DNA of 64,000 nucleotides from Ligustrum vulgare. Its lineage: Eukaryota > Streptophyta > Magnoliopsida > Lamiales > Oleaceae. The number at the start of each line of letters is the position of its first letter. Positions within the stretch are counted from its first letter, which is position 1. Shown here piece after piece: positions 23,713-35,638 of this stretch. The stretch covers positions 49,218,124 to 49,282,123 of the forward strand of contig OY743169.1 of assembly GCA_963555705.1 (NCBI GenBank), read 5' to 3'. The notes under the pieces were generated by a model. It saw nothing but the letters and a program-made list of their open reading frames with translations, ran no database searches and had not been told where the DNA came from. Both the position numbers and the translations under genes were made by a program.

Positions 23713-26231
23713 CGGTTATTATTGTGTTCATTTATGCAGTCTGTTTATTTATTTATTTATTTTTTGGTTAAAATGATTCAATTTAACTTTGCCTTGAATA
23801 TTTATTCAAATAAATATTTTTAAAAGCGTGTCGCTTCGACCTGCCCATCATTTAGTTATTTTATTTTTAAACGCGTGCTCGTCTAGCCAGTTAAGTGAAA
23901 AATTTAATTTATTCAAAATCTTCATCAAATTTCAATCTTTATCAAAAGTATTTCAAATGTCACAATTTATTTGAAATCCAAGTATTAATTATATTGAGTC
24001 CCAATTTTAAATGTTTTAGTCCAACCATACTTATCGAGCCCAAATGTTTTTACCAGTCATTCAAGCCCATTTAAAAATCCAATAAGTCAATTCTTGGTCC
24101 AACAAATTCAATAGCTTCTTCCTCCCCAAGTCATTCCTTACACAATCGATACTTATTTCCAAAATTCTTGCAAGTTTTCCATAAATCAAGATTTAACCTA
24201 AACTACCATGTTTAACACCTAAATCAATTATATAATTCCTCCAACTCACCACCTTCATCACCAGCCACTGCCCAAGTTTTCAAGCAAAAGCCGTCTCTCC
24301 ATCAAGCCAAACCAATCTGTATCATCACCTTCACCAACAGACTGCCAAGCTAAATTTCTCTGCACATCACCACTGCCCAACCAACCTAATCACCAACTCC
24401 AATCCAGCCACCGAAACCACCATCATTCAAATGGCAACCACCAATGAATCGATTTCAATTTCTATTTCCAACAATTTCCATTTCAAGATTTAAAACCACC
24501 AGTTAACCAATTCATCAAGCAGCCATCATCTGAATCAAACTTCCATTGTCTGCAATCCAACGAATCACCACCAAATTTGCAAATCACCAATTCAATCATA
24601 GACCACCGAGTCATCAGCCCAACTCCCCTGCAACTATAACTGCTCAACACCACCATCACTGCAGACACAGTAATCATCTGCACTACTCAACCGACCAAGA
24701 ACCACCACTGTTTCCAACCGTCTGCAACCACAATCCAAACATCACTGCAGAACCTCAATCTCAAAGCCATAACCAAAATCCCCAATTCAACACCACATCA
24801 CCTAATCCAATTTCGAACCCTCCATAACCGGCAGCCCACCCCAAATCAACCACAAATAAAACTCAAACCCCAGAAATAGAAGAAGTATAGAACTTTACCT
24901 TGACCTCATGACCATATTCACCGGTTTTTCGCCGGAGAAATCACGATCCAAGCAGCGGTCAACTCGGGTTCTTCGCACCAAACCACACAAAAACAGCCCA
25001 AAACCTTTTTGTCTCAAACCCTCACACTCGCCTTCCCCACCGCCACGTGACGGCGGCGACAGCGCCGGCAGCAGTCAGGCCGGAGCGGGCGTGGATCGCC
25101 GCTGCTCTCTCTCTTTCTCTCCTCTGCTTACCGAACGATGAGAGAGAGGAGTGTAAATTGTTTTTAATATTTTTGATTTTTGGAAATTGCAGCTTAGCCC
25201 CCCAAGTTTGTAAAATGATTTAAATCAATCCTTGTAATTTTAAACTAATCATTTCAGCCCCCTTAAGTTTCTAAATGAGTTTTAATCAGCCCTTTCATTT
25301 TGAAAATCAATTATTTCAGCCCTATAGTTTAATATTCGTTTTGAGTTTCAACCCAACTTTCAAAGTATTCATTTTAGTCCATCAACTTTCTAAGTACTCA
25401 TTTTAGTCCCTCAACTTTCAAAAGTATTCATTTTAGACCCCAAGTTTTAAAATAATCATTTCAGTCCTCAATTTGTTATAAACAATAAATTTCTAAAGAA
25501 AAATTTAACATATGAGCTAGACGAGGCGCTTGGACATTTAGAAGAACAACGTGAACTTTCTTGCTCAACTTTCAGACTCGTGATTTAAGGTAGACTCGCC
25601 CCCATTAATTAGTTTAAATTATAATTGCATGTCTTATGTGAAATTACGTGATTTACATGCTTTGATGCATGAGACGAGGAAAGAATATCTCTTATGAGAT
25701 AAATGAGAAATGATGATGTTATGCATAACTTATGTGCCTTAAGTGCACGAGACGAGACTACCCACACCCTATGATTTTACGAGCCTTGATTTTGAAAATA
25801 AAATAGCCCAAGAATATGATGATGATGTCACTATATGATTGCATAATTACGTGTTCAATTATTCTGTAAATTAATTATTGGCGATGAGTCTACTGAGTAT
25901 TTTTTGAAATACTCATTCCATTATTTTAACAGTTTTTGCAGATCTCGGAGAAGGCGGCGAATGAAATGGGAGCGGTGGCAAATTAAATAAATGATGATGT
26001 TATTAGAAAATTTTACGAATGTTACTCGTTAAATTATTTATCGTTAATTTCATTTAAATAATTGGGATTAAATTTTTACGAATTGTTCTTTATTTAAATT
26101 AATCAAATTTCCGCTGAAGTTTTCAAATGATGAATGTGATGCTTTGAATTAAATTTATTTTCCGCAATAAAGTCAGTTTTAAAGGACGAAGTGGCGTCCC
26201 GGGCTCCGCGGAATTCGGAGCGTTACAATTT
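23713..26231 (+). mobile_element. LTR-like Ty3/gypsy insert (about 2.5 kb) in CACTA-1
   Basis: GCTTGTA stands immediately left (23706-23712) and right (26232-26238) of the block and reads through when the block is removed, so this may be the target site. The 3' part is typical of gypsy LTRs: repeated 'TTTAGTCC...AACTTTC' phrases (25.2-25.5 kb), CTACTGAGTATTTTTTGAAATACTCATTCC (25889-25920, split by a short loop), and a GC-rich end reading CGGAATTCGGAGCGTTACA. The left end lacks a clear TG start, and the 7-bp duplication is unusual for LTR elements, so the exact boundary is uncertain. Confidence 0.6.
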
Positions 26232-26238
26232 GCTTGTA

Positions 26239-27840
26239 AGGATGAGGCTTTAGTTTTATTGTAGGATTAGACTGATTTTGGTAGAATTTAAATTGCTTGT
26301 AAAAATTTTGTTTTGCTTGCAGAATTTTTTTTCTTGATTTCTATTTTATTGGAGGATTAGACTTTATTTTAGATGACTTTTTGCATACTGTGACCTTCAT
26401 TTCTCCTTTATTTGTTTGTTTTTGATAGCTTAATTTTCTTAACTAACTTTCATTTTGCTTGTTTATGGATTAGATTGAGATCATTGATGTGAAGTGGCTA
26501 GGACTCGACTAGCTGCAATTCTAGCCCTCCCACAGGGGTTTCCATCAGCTTGTTTTGTGTTCATTCCCTGATTTTCAAATGTTGCTTATAGGTTCCCTTG
26601 AAGCATTATTTTATATTCGTTTTGAGCTTGTTAGATGGTAAATGATGAATGAATTATGATTGATTGGTTTACCCTATATAATTTGTGTTGTCTTTATGTT
26701 CCTTTCATCAATAAGGTATATGCTGGTAATGAGCCTCATTTCCTTCTTGTTTACTGATCTGAAATAGGTCTTCTTGAATTAGCATTTGGCTACATTATCC
26801 CAATGCATACCAATGACAATTGACAACATCAGTAACAAAACCAGCAACAACAATCTAATTTCCCAGCAACAACAACAATCTAATTTCCCACCACCATCGC
26901 ATTGGAAACTAGTAATAACAATGAACCAAAATCATCAAAAATCATCAAAATTCGTTGATGGAAAAAGGCATAATAGCAAAATAAAGGAAGAATTCAGTTT
27001 GCATTGCACCAAAGTTGGGTTTTATTCATGTTCAACCTCAAAAAAATCTACACTTGCATACACAACTCAAAATAACCTACTTCTTCAAACAAAAACTAAA
27101 TTCTAAATAAAAGCACAATCTCAGTGGAAATCAGACAAGATTGGACACAACATTTAAGAAGTTACAAAAATTGGCTATCATCATCTCTACATTATCCAGA
27201 TTCGAACAAAAAAGTACATATTGGCAGTTCCCTCTGTAACCAGAAGTAGCAGTCTCCACTAGAAATCAGAAACTTGATTCGAACCCACAAGAAATCGTAA
27301 ACATGATGTTGAACCCACTAAAAATTGCAAACTCGATGTTGAACCCAGCAGAAATCAAAAACTTGATGTTGCATCCAGAAGAAAGTGAAAACTCGATGTT
27401 GAACCGAGAACTTGATGTTCAATCCACAAGAAAGTGAAAACTCGATGTTCAATCCAGCAGAAATCAAAAACTTGACGTTGAACCATTTTCCGTTATCTCC
27501 TAATCTGTGAATACGAATTGGTATTTATTGAGTCTTGAATCTGCTTAAAAATTTCATATAAGATTGAGATCGGACTGTAGGGGGTGGTGTCATTGATGGT
27601 GAGATCTTGGAGTGGTGTGGTGGATGGATTCAGGCCGTAGAGTGGAGGTTGAGTCAATGCAAGTCTCACAACAACAGATTAGGGGTGTGAAGGACTTGGA
27701 GGAGATAAATGAGTTAGGAAGAACAGTATTTAGAATTATTGTTCCTTTTTTTAATTTTTATTTGTAAATTCGAATTTAAAAAGATAAGAATTAGTTATAT
27801 GGATAAATATAAAATTTGAGATAGAATGTGTAATTATATT
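26239..27840. other. CACTA-1 interior, no assignable gene
   Basis: Unassigned sequence between the LTR-like insert and a microsatellite. A 106-codon frame at 26786-27106 is rich in N, Q and S and has no recognisable domain; I doubt it is real. Confidence 0.4.
27262..27484. repeat. About 30-bp degenerate tandem repeat
   Basis: Units of the type GAACCCACAAGAAATCGTAA followed by ACATGATGTT recur about seven times with substitutions and one shortened unit. The 30-bp period would keep frame in a protein, but no gene context supports coding. Confidence 0.8.
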
Positions 27841-27849
27841 GAGCCTCCA

Positions 27850-27913
<64 letters not shown>

Positions 27914-27914
27914 T
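27850..27914. repeat. (ATT)n microsatellite
   Basis: About 21 uninterrupted ATT units inside CACTA-1. Confidence 0.97.
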
Positions 27915-27974
27915 GTGAAGTGGTCCAACTGTTGTAACTAAAAAATTCAAAACATATAATGAACATGAGATTAA

Positions 27975-29340
27975 AAATAATCAACGGAGCCTTCGACTAG
28001 AGGTCCGTACGAGAATGCATTTGAAGTTATAGATTTAAAATCAAGTTCCGATTGATTTGTAGTTTGAGATATGAAGACGTAATGAGGCACTAGTTGTGGA
28101 TAATGGTGGTACCTGAACAATAGTCAAGGAAACCTGAGGTGGAAACTGGAATAAAGTGAATTGTGTTCTTGTATCTATTGCCAATTCCCTCATTTCTTCA
28201 TTAAAAATAATCAACAGAGCCTTCGACATGAAGTTTGCATGAGAAGACATCGAAGTTATAGATTTCAAATTCAAGTGTCGATTGATTTCTAGTTCGAGAT
28301 ACCAAGACTTAATGAGGCACCAATAACTCGAGTACCGTGGAGAACAGTGGTACTCAAACAATAGAGAAGGGAACCCGACGTGGAAACTAGAAATACAGTG
28401 AATCGCATTCTTGTCTCCAGATTGTGATGGAGTACAGGATCGCAACAAGTGAATTCCCTGGTGGTTCAACTTCAAATGGTTCTAGAAATCGCATATGGTG
28501 TCAGAATGACTATTATAATATGTTTTCGGAATTATCTCGACGAGCTCTACAAGACTCATGGATTCACCGCGAGTATAGGATCAAGCATTGGCCTTGTTTG
28601 AGCGTTCGGGATGGCAAACATGTGGGTTCGTAGGTGGTTCAATTTCAAATGTCTCTAGAAATCACATACGGTGTCAGAATGACTATTATAATATGTTTTC
28701 GGAATCATCTTGACGAGCCCTACAAGTCTCATGGCTATGCTATGATAACGATGGATTTTAGTCATTTGAAGTCGTTTACTAAGTTAAAAACTGCGTTTTG
28801 TTATTTCATTTATTGTTTTCAGTCCTTTTTTCTTTTATTTCGCAAGTCCAATCCATTTTGTTGTCGAAGCCCTTTATGGATTTGTATTTAAACTCTTTCA
28901 TTATTAATTTTAGGTTTTGGTTGATTTTGAATAAAAAGTTTGTGAGATTTTATTAAATTGCAATCCGTATTTGAAGTTTAATTTCCGATTGTGTTATTTG
29001 TGGATTTCGTTGGTGAGCCAACATCACATTGGAAATTCCCTCCTTTAATCATTAAAAACAATCAATATAGCCTTCAAATAAAGGTTCGAGTATTGGTTCG
29101 GTCATTGGGGAGAATGGTGCTACTTGAACAATAGACAAGGGAACCCGAAGTGGAAACCGAAAATATAGTGAATCGCATTCTTTTCGCCTTCGAAATTCTT
29201 TTTGTGGGGTTGATGAGGCCCTCATTGTGAATAAACCATCACATTATCGTACTTAAAAAATATGTTATAACGTAATGAGACATTAGTAGCCTGAGTATTG
29301 CGGAGAACAGTTGTACTTGAGCAATACATTATGAAAAGTC
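27975..29340. repeat. Diverged duplicated blocks in CACTA-1
   Basis: A block starting AAAAATAATCAACGGAGCCTTCG near 27975 recurs near 28204 and, more diverged, near 29053 (ending with AACCCGAAGTGGAAAC). A second duplication (GTGGTTCAAYTTCAAATG, with TGACTATTATAATATG) occurs at 28461 and 28634, 173 bp apart. The second type resembles gypsy LTR sequence. No gene is evident. Confidence 0.7.
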
Positions 29341-29702
29341 AAATATTGTGGACTTGGTTGAGATTGAATGTTTTAAAAACCAGGGGCCAAACATGGGCTC
29401 AATAGTTACTCTATTTTTTGTATATATTAATATACATTTTTACTTTTTCCATTTTATACTAGTTTTTCATCTCAAAGTCATTATGCTATAAATTAAATTA
29501 CACCCAAATTTCATCAGCCCCTCAATTCCCGCTGAATTCACCCAAAATTCAATTCCCGCGCGCTATTTTTCCTTGCTTAATTAACCATTTCCCCTTTAGA
29601 AACCCACCAAATTAGGGCTATGGTTTCTCCTTCTCGCCATTTATCCCTTCCTCGAAAACCAATATCTGATCTCGATCTTTTGTAGAAACATAAGATAAGA
29701 GG

Positions 29703-32146
29703 ATGATTATCAAAGCAAGATGGAATGCAATGCCTGGGGTTCGTGGATTGCAAGATGAAAACGTTGATTACTCGGATGAAGATTATGCCCCTGGCTGTGA
29801 GGTTGAAACCGAAGACTCTCTTTCTACAGATGAGAGTGAAGATGCTAGTAATCGGACAAGGGGTCCTAATCAGGGTACTAATGGTTCCTGTGTGGATGAA
29901 TATGGGCGTATCATCTTAGAAGAAGGTGATGATAGGTAAATGAGTTCATTTTTTTCTACATTCTATATATTGAGTTATGTTTATTGCTTCCTGTACCAAA
30001 TGTTTTGAAAGACATGATATTAGTGCACCCTAATGAAATATTTTTAGTTATGTTCATGTTTCTTGTATTATTTAGTTATATTTATTGATTTTTAACATTG
30101 AAACCCAGTTCTGAATTTATGTGCCTCAATGCCGGAATTTTGGTTGGTTTACGATAGACAATTTCACATTCAATGGTTTGATAACAAGTGATTTGCTTGT
30201 TAAATGGTACTGGTAATGGACTGGTTCACCCAGTTCTTAATTTATGTGCCTTGGTGCTAGAATTTTACTTAGTTTAAGGTTGACTATTTCCCATTCAAAG
30301 TTTTGATAACAAGTAATTCCCTTGTTAACTGGTACTGGACTTATTAGCCTGAGAACAAGTGGTTTTCTTGTATCTATTCTTTCCCTATAAGAGTATAGTT
30401 TCATATCAAATATAAATTAGAAATTGACCAAATAGTGGTGTTAAACCTGGAAAGATTGTGCATCTCTTGACAGATTAAAGAAAGCTAAAAACTTTAGGTG
30501 GATATCACTTAAATGTGCAGACTCAAAGGTAAACATGACCAATAAACCTAGTTATTGGTACTGGTAACTAAAAATGACTCAAATGTTGTTACAATTTCTT
30601 CTTGCCACTTTGTCATCTGTTGTGGGACAAATTCAAGGTTGTACAGATTTGTTGCTTGTGTGAACTTATTAATCTTGATCCTCTCCAATTAATATTTGAC
30701 ATTTTGATAGGCACAATACTCTTGTCCGGAAAATAAGGAATGGCAGGTGAAGAAAGAGTGGAATACTGCTTCAAAAGATCGACTTCTTGATGCATTTTTG
30801 TCGTGCTCGCAATGAGGCCAAGAAAAAAAGTGGGAAACCAACTGGTGCTGCTAATTGGAAAGGATTTGGATCAGAATGATTAAGTCCGGAACACTGGAAT
30901 GAGATCATAGATACATGGTGGGATAATGATAAATGATCGAGAAGTCTAAAGTTGGTCATGCTAACCGGTTAACTTTGAAGTCAGGGTCATAAGAAACATC
31001 TGGTATTACATTTTCTTTCATAAGTTTGTTGAATATTTTATAATTAAGTGATTCTCATTTACTCATTAATAAATAGAACATGCTCAAATATTCAATTAAC
31101 CAGCTTCACTATCATCATGAAAGTGATGATAGGATACATTTTCTTTCATAAGTTTATTGTCAGGTGCTTCAAAGTTTCTTTGAAAGATAATTTAACTCTT
31201 GTGTCTCAAATAAATGAAGGAGAGTTGTAGTGTAATGGTTGAGTTGAGTTGAGTTGGTGTTTTCAGGGGTTTCATATTTTCTTTGAAAGATAATTTAACT
31301 TTTCTGTCTCAAATAAATGAAGGAGAGTTGTAGTGCAATGGTTGAGTTAAGTTGGTGTTGTCAGGGGTTTCACATAGGTTTTGTAAGATGAACTAATTTC
31401 CATTTACTTTGAGAGATAAGTTTTAGCTTTAGACTCTAACTTCAGATTTTTCTTTTTTGAAAATGGTATTCTTCTACATGTTGCACATTGTGAATTCCTA
31501 TTCTTCAAGTTCAATGACTTTACTGTTACAAATATCTACATGACGATAACCAAATCTTTTGTTTGCAGCATGCTAAATTAGGAAAGCCACCAACTGCTTC
31601 ACAGTTGTTCAAGCGTACACATCGGCGAAACGAAGGAGAAGGAGACTATGTAGACAAAAAATCGAAAATTGTTTGTGTAAGTACACTTATTTTGACTTAG
31701 TAGTCTGCCCATAGTTTTTGAGTTCTTTGGCCTAAGCTCTTCTTAGGAACATGCAACTGCTTCACATATTTTACATGTTAGATTGATTGGATCGTATGTT
31801 TCTATATTTTTTTTAGGAAAAGTATGATCTTTGTATTGAAGAAAAGTATGGTCGAGATGAGTTTTTATATCCTGAAATTAATATTGGTGCATGGTACGAA
31901 GCAAGCCAAGGCCCAGGTAAGGGAGGTCATTTATATGGGCTTAGAATTCGTTGTCCAGCCATGCACAAACTTGGCTCATCTTCCAATTCACTATCAAATG
32001 AAAATGATGATGATATTACTGTCTTGAAAGAGAATTTTTGCAATGCTTGTGCAAAACTAGATGACCTAACTCTTGAGAAGGAAGAATTACTTCAACAAAT
32101 GGATGAGAGGGCACAAGAAGAAGAAAGGAAATGCAAGGCATTTTAA
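29703..32146 (+). pseudogene. CACTA second gene, Transposase_24 (Ptta/En/Spm) type, broken
   Basis: Exon 1 (29703-29938) encodes an acidic N-terminus (DENVDYSDEDYAPG...ESEDASN) and ends at a GTAAAT donor. A later exon (about 30720-30990) reads KKEWNTASKDRLLDAFL, then after shifts ARNEAKKK, SPEHWNEIIDTWWDND, EKSKVGHANRLTLKSGS. The next exon (31568-31677) reads HAKLGKPPTASQLFKRTHRR and YVDKKSKI; the last (about 31818-32146) ends with a glutamate-rich coiled segment (LDDLTLEKEELLQQMDERA). This order matches Transposase_24 proteins of CACTA elements, thought to bind subterminal repeats as TnpA does. A frameshift near 30800 and stops in the second part disable it. Confidence 0.82.
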
Positions 32147-32574
32147 GAGAATGTATTGAGGATGTTGGGTGATAGGAATGCGTTGACTTGTTAACTTCTG
32201 GAAGCACACTTGGGGTCTCGAGATTGTTTTTGTTCATAAAATAGCATTAGTAGAAAGTGTGCTCGTAATTATTTGACTTAGATTATTCACTATTTTTTTG
32301 TTTTGTAAGTGTACATCTGTTAGGGAAACATGGGATATGATGTATTATATTGTTCACTATCTTTTGTCTTGTAAGTGAACATGTGTTAGGACAACATGGG
32401 ATATGATGTACTTCTATTTTGTTTTGAACAGTGAATGCAAATGTTGATTACTTTATGTTAGATGGTTCTTTTTAAATATTTTTAATGTAAATAAAAAGAA
32501 AAAAGAAACTATATAGTATATTTAGTTGCAAATGTTTTTAATTTAGTATTATTTTCAAGCAATATATAGCAATG

Positions 32575-33090
32575 AAATATATTGTAGCTAATTAGCCACC
32601 GATTAGCGACAATGTATTAATGTTGGTAATTAAAAACTATCAACAATAAATGTTGGTGGAAATTCGCTATGGATTAGTGACAAAACATATCATTGGTATT
32701 CACAAACAGACTAGCGACAACATATGTCGTAGCTAATTAGCAACGTAATTTAGCAGTGGAATATAGTTCGTCTCTGTTTACCAATGGACTATAGTTCGTT
32801 GCTACTTTAGCAACGAAATATAGTTCGTCTCTGATTACCAACAGAATATAGTTCGTTGCTACTTTAGCAACAAAATATAGTTCGTCTCTGTTTACCAACG
32901 GAATATAGTTCGTTGCTACTTTAGAAACGGAAGATATTTCATTGCTATTTAGCAACGGATTCAAATATCTGTAGCTAAGATTAGCAACAAGGGTATCTGC
33001 AATGGTTTTAGCAATGGAATGGTTCTGTTGCTAATGCCTCTTACCAACGTAAATCAGACCTTCAGCAACGGAAATTTCTGTTGCTAAAGG
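32575..33090. repeat. CACTA-1 right subterminal repeats
   Basis: About a dozen units such as TAGCAACGAAATATAGTTCG and TTCGTTGCTACTTTAGCAAC. The central block (32760-32960) is a clean tandem array with a roughly 59-bp period. Similar but sparser repeats occur at the left end. Confidence 0.88.
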
Positions 33091-33110
33091 CGCGTTTTCT
33101 TGTAGTGCAA

Positions 33111-33402
33111 AGTTTAAAGTTTGAACATGTGTACTAAGTTTCTTATACATTATCTAGAGGTTTGTTTCAAATGATAAATTGATTTATTTAATAAACATGC
33201 TTTCCAGGTTATCTTTTGTTTCAAATCCTTTAGATTGTCATATATATACTAAATCACCACTTAATAAAGCAATTTTATCTCTAGTTGATCCAGTTCCTAA
33301 TCAAAATGAGTAGTTAAAGCAAATAGAATTTGAATGGAATTATATTTTGCAACAGTTGAAAGTAATTCATTGTAATATGTGTCCTCTCTTTGAATAAATT
33401 CA
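33111..33402 (-). pseudogene. Decayed minus-strand copia: RT palm region
   Basis: Minus-strand reading gives LLSGDLVYI, stop, QSKGFETKDNLESM, then YKKLSTHVQTL. This aligns with copia RT (FLHGDL-E-IYM-QPEGF---GKENLVCKL...W---). The YVDD portion continues at 19190 on the other side of CACTA-1, whose right end is the adjacent base. Stops are frequent. Confidence 0.72.
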
Positions 33403-33410
33403 TTAATTAC

Positions 33411-33642
33411 CAGTGTTTAGAAAATCAAAAATTGGTTCGAGTAGGAAAAGACAACGGGTCAATGGTCAAAATGTCCAGTCGAGTCGAACCGGTTTCAATT
33501 AAAGTATAAAAAATTCTTCCAAAAATCACAAAATTTTCTAAAAAACAAGGTATTTTACAAATAAACTAATATTTACTCATTTAGAAAATAAAATTATATA
33601 CAAAAGTAGCTTAAAATAACTAGAGAAAAGCAAAAGAACAAA

Positions 33643-33712
<70 letters not shown>

Positions 33713-33867
33713 TTGAAATCTGGGTTTAAAAAAACAGTCGGTTCCCGGTTCAACCAGTTGAAAATCGGGTTTTCCGGCCGGTTTTGAGGTCAACCAAACT
33801 GGTTTTCCAGACGGTTACTGATTTTCCCTGTTGAATCGATCGATCCGGTCCAATTTTCTAAATATTG
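33411..33867. mobile_element. hAT-type MITE, 457 bp, containing an (AAT)n tract
   Basis: A perfect 8-bp duplication TTAATTAC flanks it (33403-33410 and 33868-33875), the hAT signature. Left end CAGTGTTTAGAAAATCA; right end read inward CAATATTTAGAAAATTGG. The interior is full of CCGGTT and GGTTCAACC-type phrases. A second copy of the right terminus, TGATTTTCTAAACACTG, lies about 100 bp further right at 33951-33967, closer to the left end in sequence than the boundary copy. That implies a nested or duplicated end. Confidence 0.82.
33644..33706. repeat. (AAT)n microsatellite in the hAT MITE
   Basis: About 20 AAT units within the MITE. Confidence 0.97.
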
Positions 33868-33967
33868 TTAATTACTATTCTAGCTTTATGTCTCCATTTG
33901 TTTGTATTGGACTAGTCACTCTCAATTTTTTTGATTGAACCGATCCGGTCTGATTTTCTAAACACTG

Positions 33968-34569
33968 ATAATTAGTCCGTTTCATCTCTCATGGCTTTTC
34001 TCTAAAGAATAAACTCTTTAGAATTAATGGCTTCTTCATAGCGGGTAGTTTCATAATAGAGGAAGTCCAAAACAGAATAAATGATTATATAATCATAATA
34101 TCTGATCCTACTAGAAGGAAACCAATTTATTCTACTTCTATCTCTCTCTCTCTCTCTCTCTCTTGTTAATTGGTCCACCTCAATTTGATTACTAGGTTCA
34201 GTAGTATCTAGATTTTGATTTTCTAAAAATCGTCTCTTTAATTATTGGATCTTCAGATGAATCGGGACTGAGAGAAACAGCAAAAGGCATAATTTCTTCA
34301 TTAAAAATAACATTTATGCTAATAATGACCTTAAAACGACCTTGCTCCTTAGCCCAAAGTCTATATCCCTTAGTTTCACCCCCATAGCCTAGAAAACATA
34401 ATTTATGGATCTAGGTTCAACCTTCCCTTCACTTTGATGGGAAGAGGCTGCACAACCAAAAACCTCAAGACTAGAATAATTTGCAGATTTACCAGACCAC
34501 ACAATTTTAGGAATATGAAAGTTAATAGTGAAAAAACCTAATTTTGGTACAACTACACCTAGATAGGGA
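33968..34569 (-). pseudogene. Decayed minus-strand copia: integrase C-terminus to RT start
   Basis: Minus strand reads FHIPKIVWSGKSANYSSLEVFGCAASSHQSEGK, VEPRSINYVFLGYGGETKGYRLWAKEQGRFK, then VIFNEE. This is the copia segment P-EVWSGK--NYS-LKVFGC-AY-H---GKLEP---KCIFLGY that links integrase to reverse transcriptase. A (TC)n tract lies at 34139-34162. Confidence 0.8.
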
Positions 34570-35638
34570 TGAATAAGTGCAATATACATAATTATAAATT
34601 AATTAATAAGTAATTGTATTAAGATGAATATTCAATCAAATTGCAATCAATCTAAAGCAATAAATAAATGTGTAATGTAAATAACACCAAGAATTGGCAA
34701 CAAAGGAAAATCACTTGAACTTTACAGGGATAGAAAACCTTCGGGAAAACATACCAATAAAATCAACTAGAAAAGAATAACTTCTAGTTGGTTCAGACAC
34801 TACTAAACCTTAGTTAACACTAAAACCTGTAAATTAACAAAGAACTCCTTAGATTATGCCTCCAGTACTATCCATAACCTCAGGACTTTTTCCTCTGCCA
34901 GGATCACCAAAAACAAACCTCATTCTTCTTTAACCCAACTCCAACAACGTCTCCCCGACTCCAGAACTCTAAAAGTTTATAGGTCAAGAATTCTAGGTTT
35001 TGTGCTTTATGAATGTTTGAATAATCAAGAACTTATTGTGATTGATATTTTGAATGATCAACTAATGGATCAAAAGATTGATATAATGTAATCTTTATAG
35101 AATATAATGATCAACCACATGAAAAAACAAAACAAGGCTTGTTTATATATAATATGAAGTGTTTGAGATCATATATGATTGTAAAGAGGCTGAAAGTCAC
35201 GAAATATCAATTCTCCAAATGAAAAGCCACTCGGGCACACGTCAAGTGGAATTCGAGCGCCAAGAAATTGTTAAATCTACTCGAGTGGGACTTTGAGTGC
35301 TAAGCAAGTGATCTTTAGTATTTTGGTCATAACTTTCTCCCTCGATGTCTGATTGAGATTATTCAAAGTGCACTGGAAATATGACTCAAGGAGCTACATT
35401 TAATTCTTTCTGAATTAGCAATTTCCAAATTCGAATGTTTTTATACAAAAATAAAGTCTTAAACTCAAAATGAAAATCTAGATTATTATCCTTGCGGGTT
35501 TGGATCCTCTTTTGACTTTTGATTACATCTCAAATCTTCTTGAGCTCAAATACTCAACTACAAAACTTTGACTCTAATTTTAACTTTATAAAGGAGTCCT
35601 TTTATTTGTGTGATTGTCAATTATATCAAAATCTAACA
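34570..35638 (-). mobile_element. Probable solo LTR (copia type) inside the decayed copia
   Basis: The segment interrupts the integrase gene between INRTLLVLF and GFFTINFHIPKIVWSGK. On the minus strand it begins TGTTAGATTTTGATAT and ends near ...GCACTTATTCA, about 1.07 kb, with TG/CA ends. No 5-bp duplication is visible, and about 45 unexplained bases follow the proposed right boundary. The call is moderate and the ends may be off. Confidence 0.45.

Larger units (their letters stand above)
19219..33107 (+). mobile_element. CACTA-1: 13.9-kb CACTA (En/Spm) element
   Basis: Left terminus CACTACTAGAAAATGCGCC; the right terminus read inward is CACTACAAGAAAACGCGCC. CAA duplicates flank both ends (19216-19218 and 33108-33110). 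Subterminal repeats built on TTAGCAAC and GTTGCTA lie at 19240-19520 and 32575-33090. Two transposon genes run on the plus strand: a TnpD-type transposase (20.1-23.7 kb) and a Transposase_24-type second protein (29.7-32.1 kb). Both are broken, so the element is an inactive full-structure copy. It holds an LTR-like insert at 23.7-26.2 kb and is itself inserted in a copia RT gene. Confidence 0.93.

Noticed and set aside
26786..27106. 106-codon N/Q/S-rich frame
   Set aside because: Low-complexity composition, no domain and no supporting gene structure inside CACTA-1.
27262..27484. CRISPR-like or coding 30-bp repeat
   Set aside because: Units are contiguous and degenerate with no unique spacers, and this is a plant nuclear transposon. 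It is an ordinary minisatellite.
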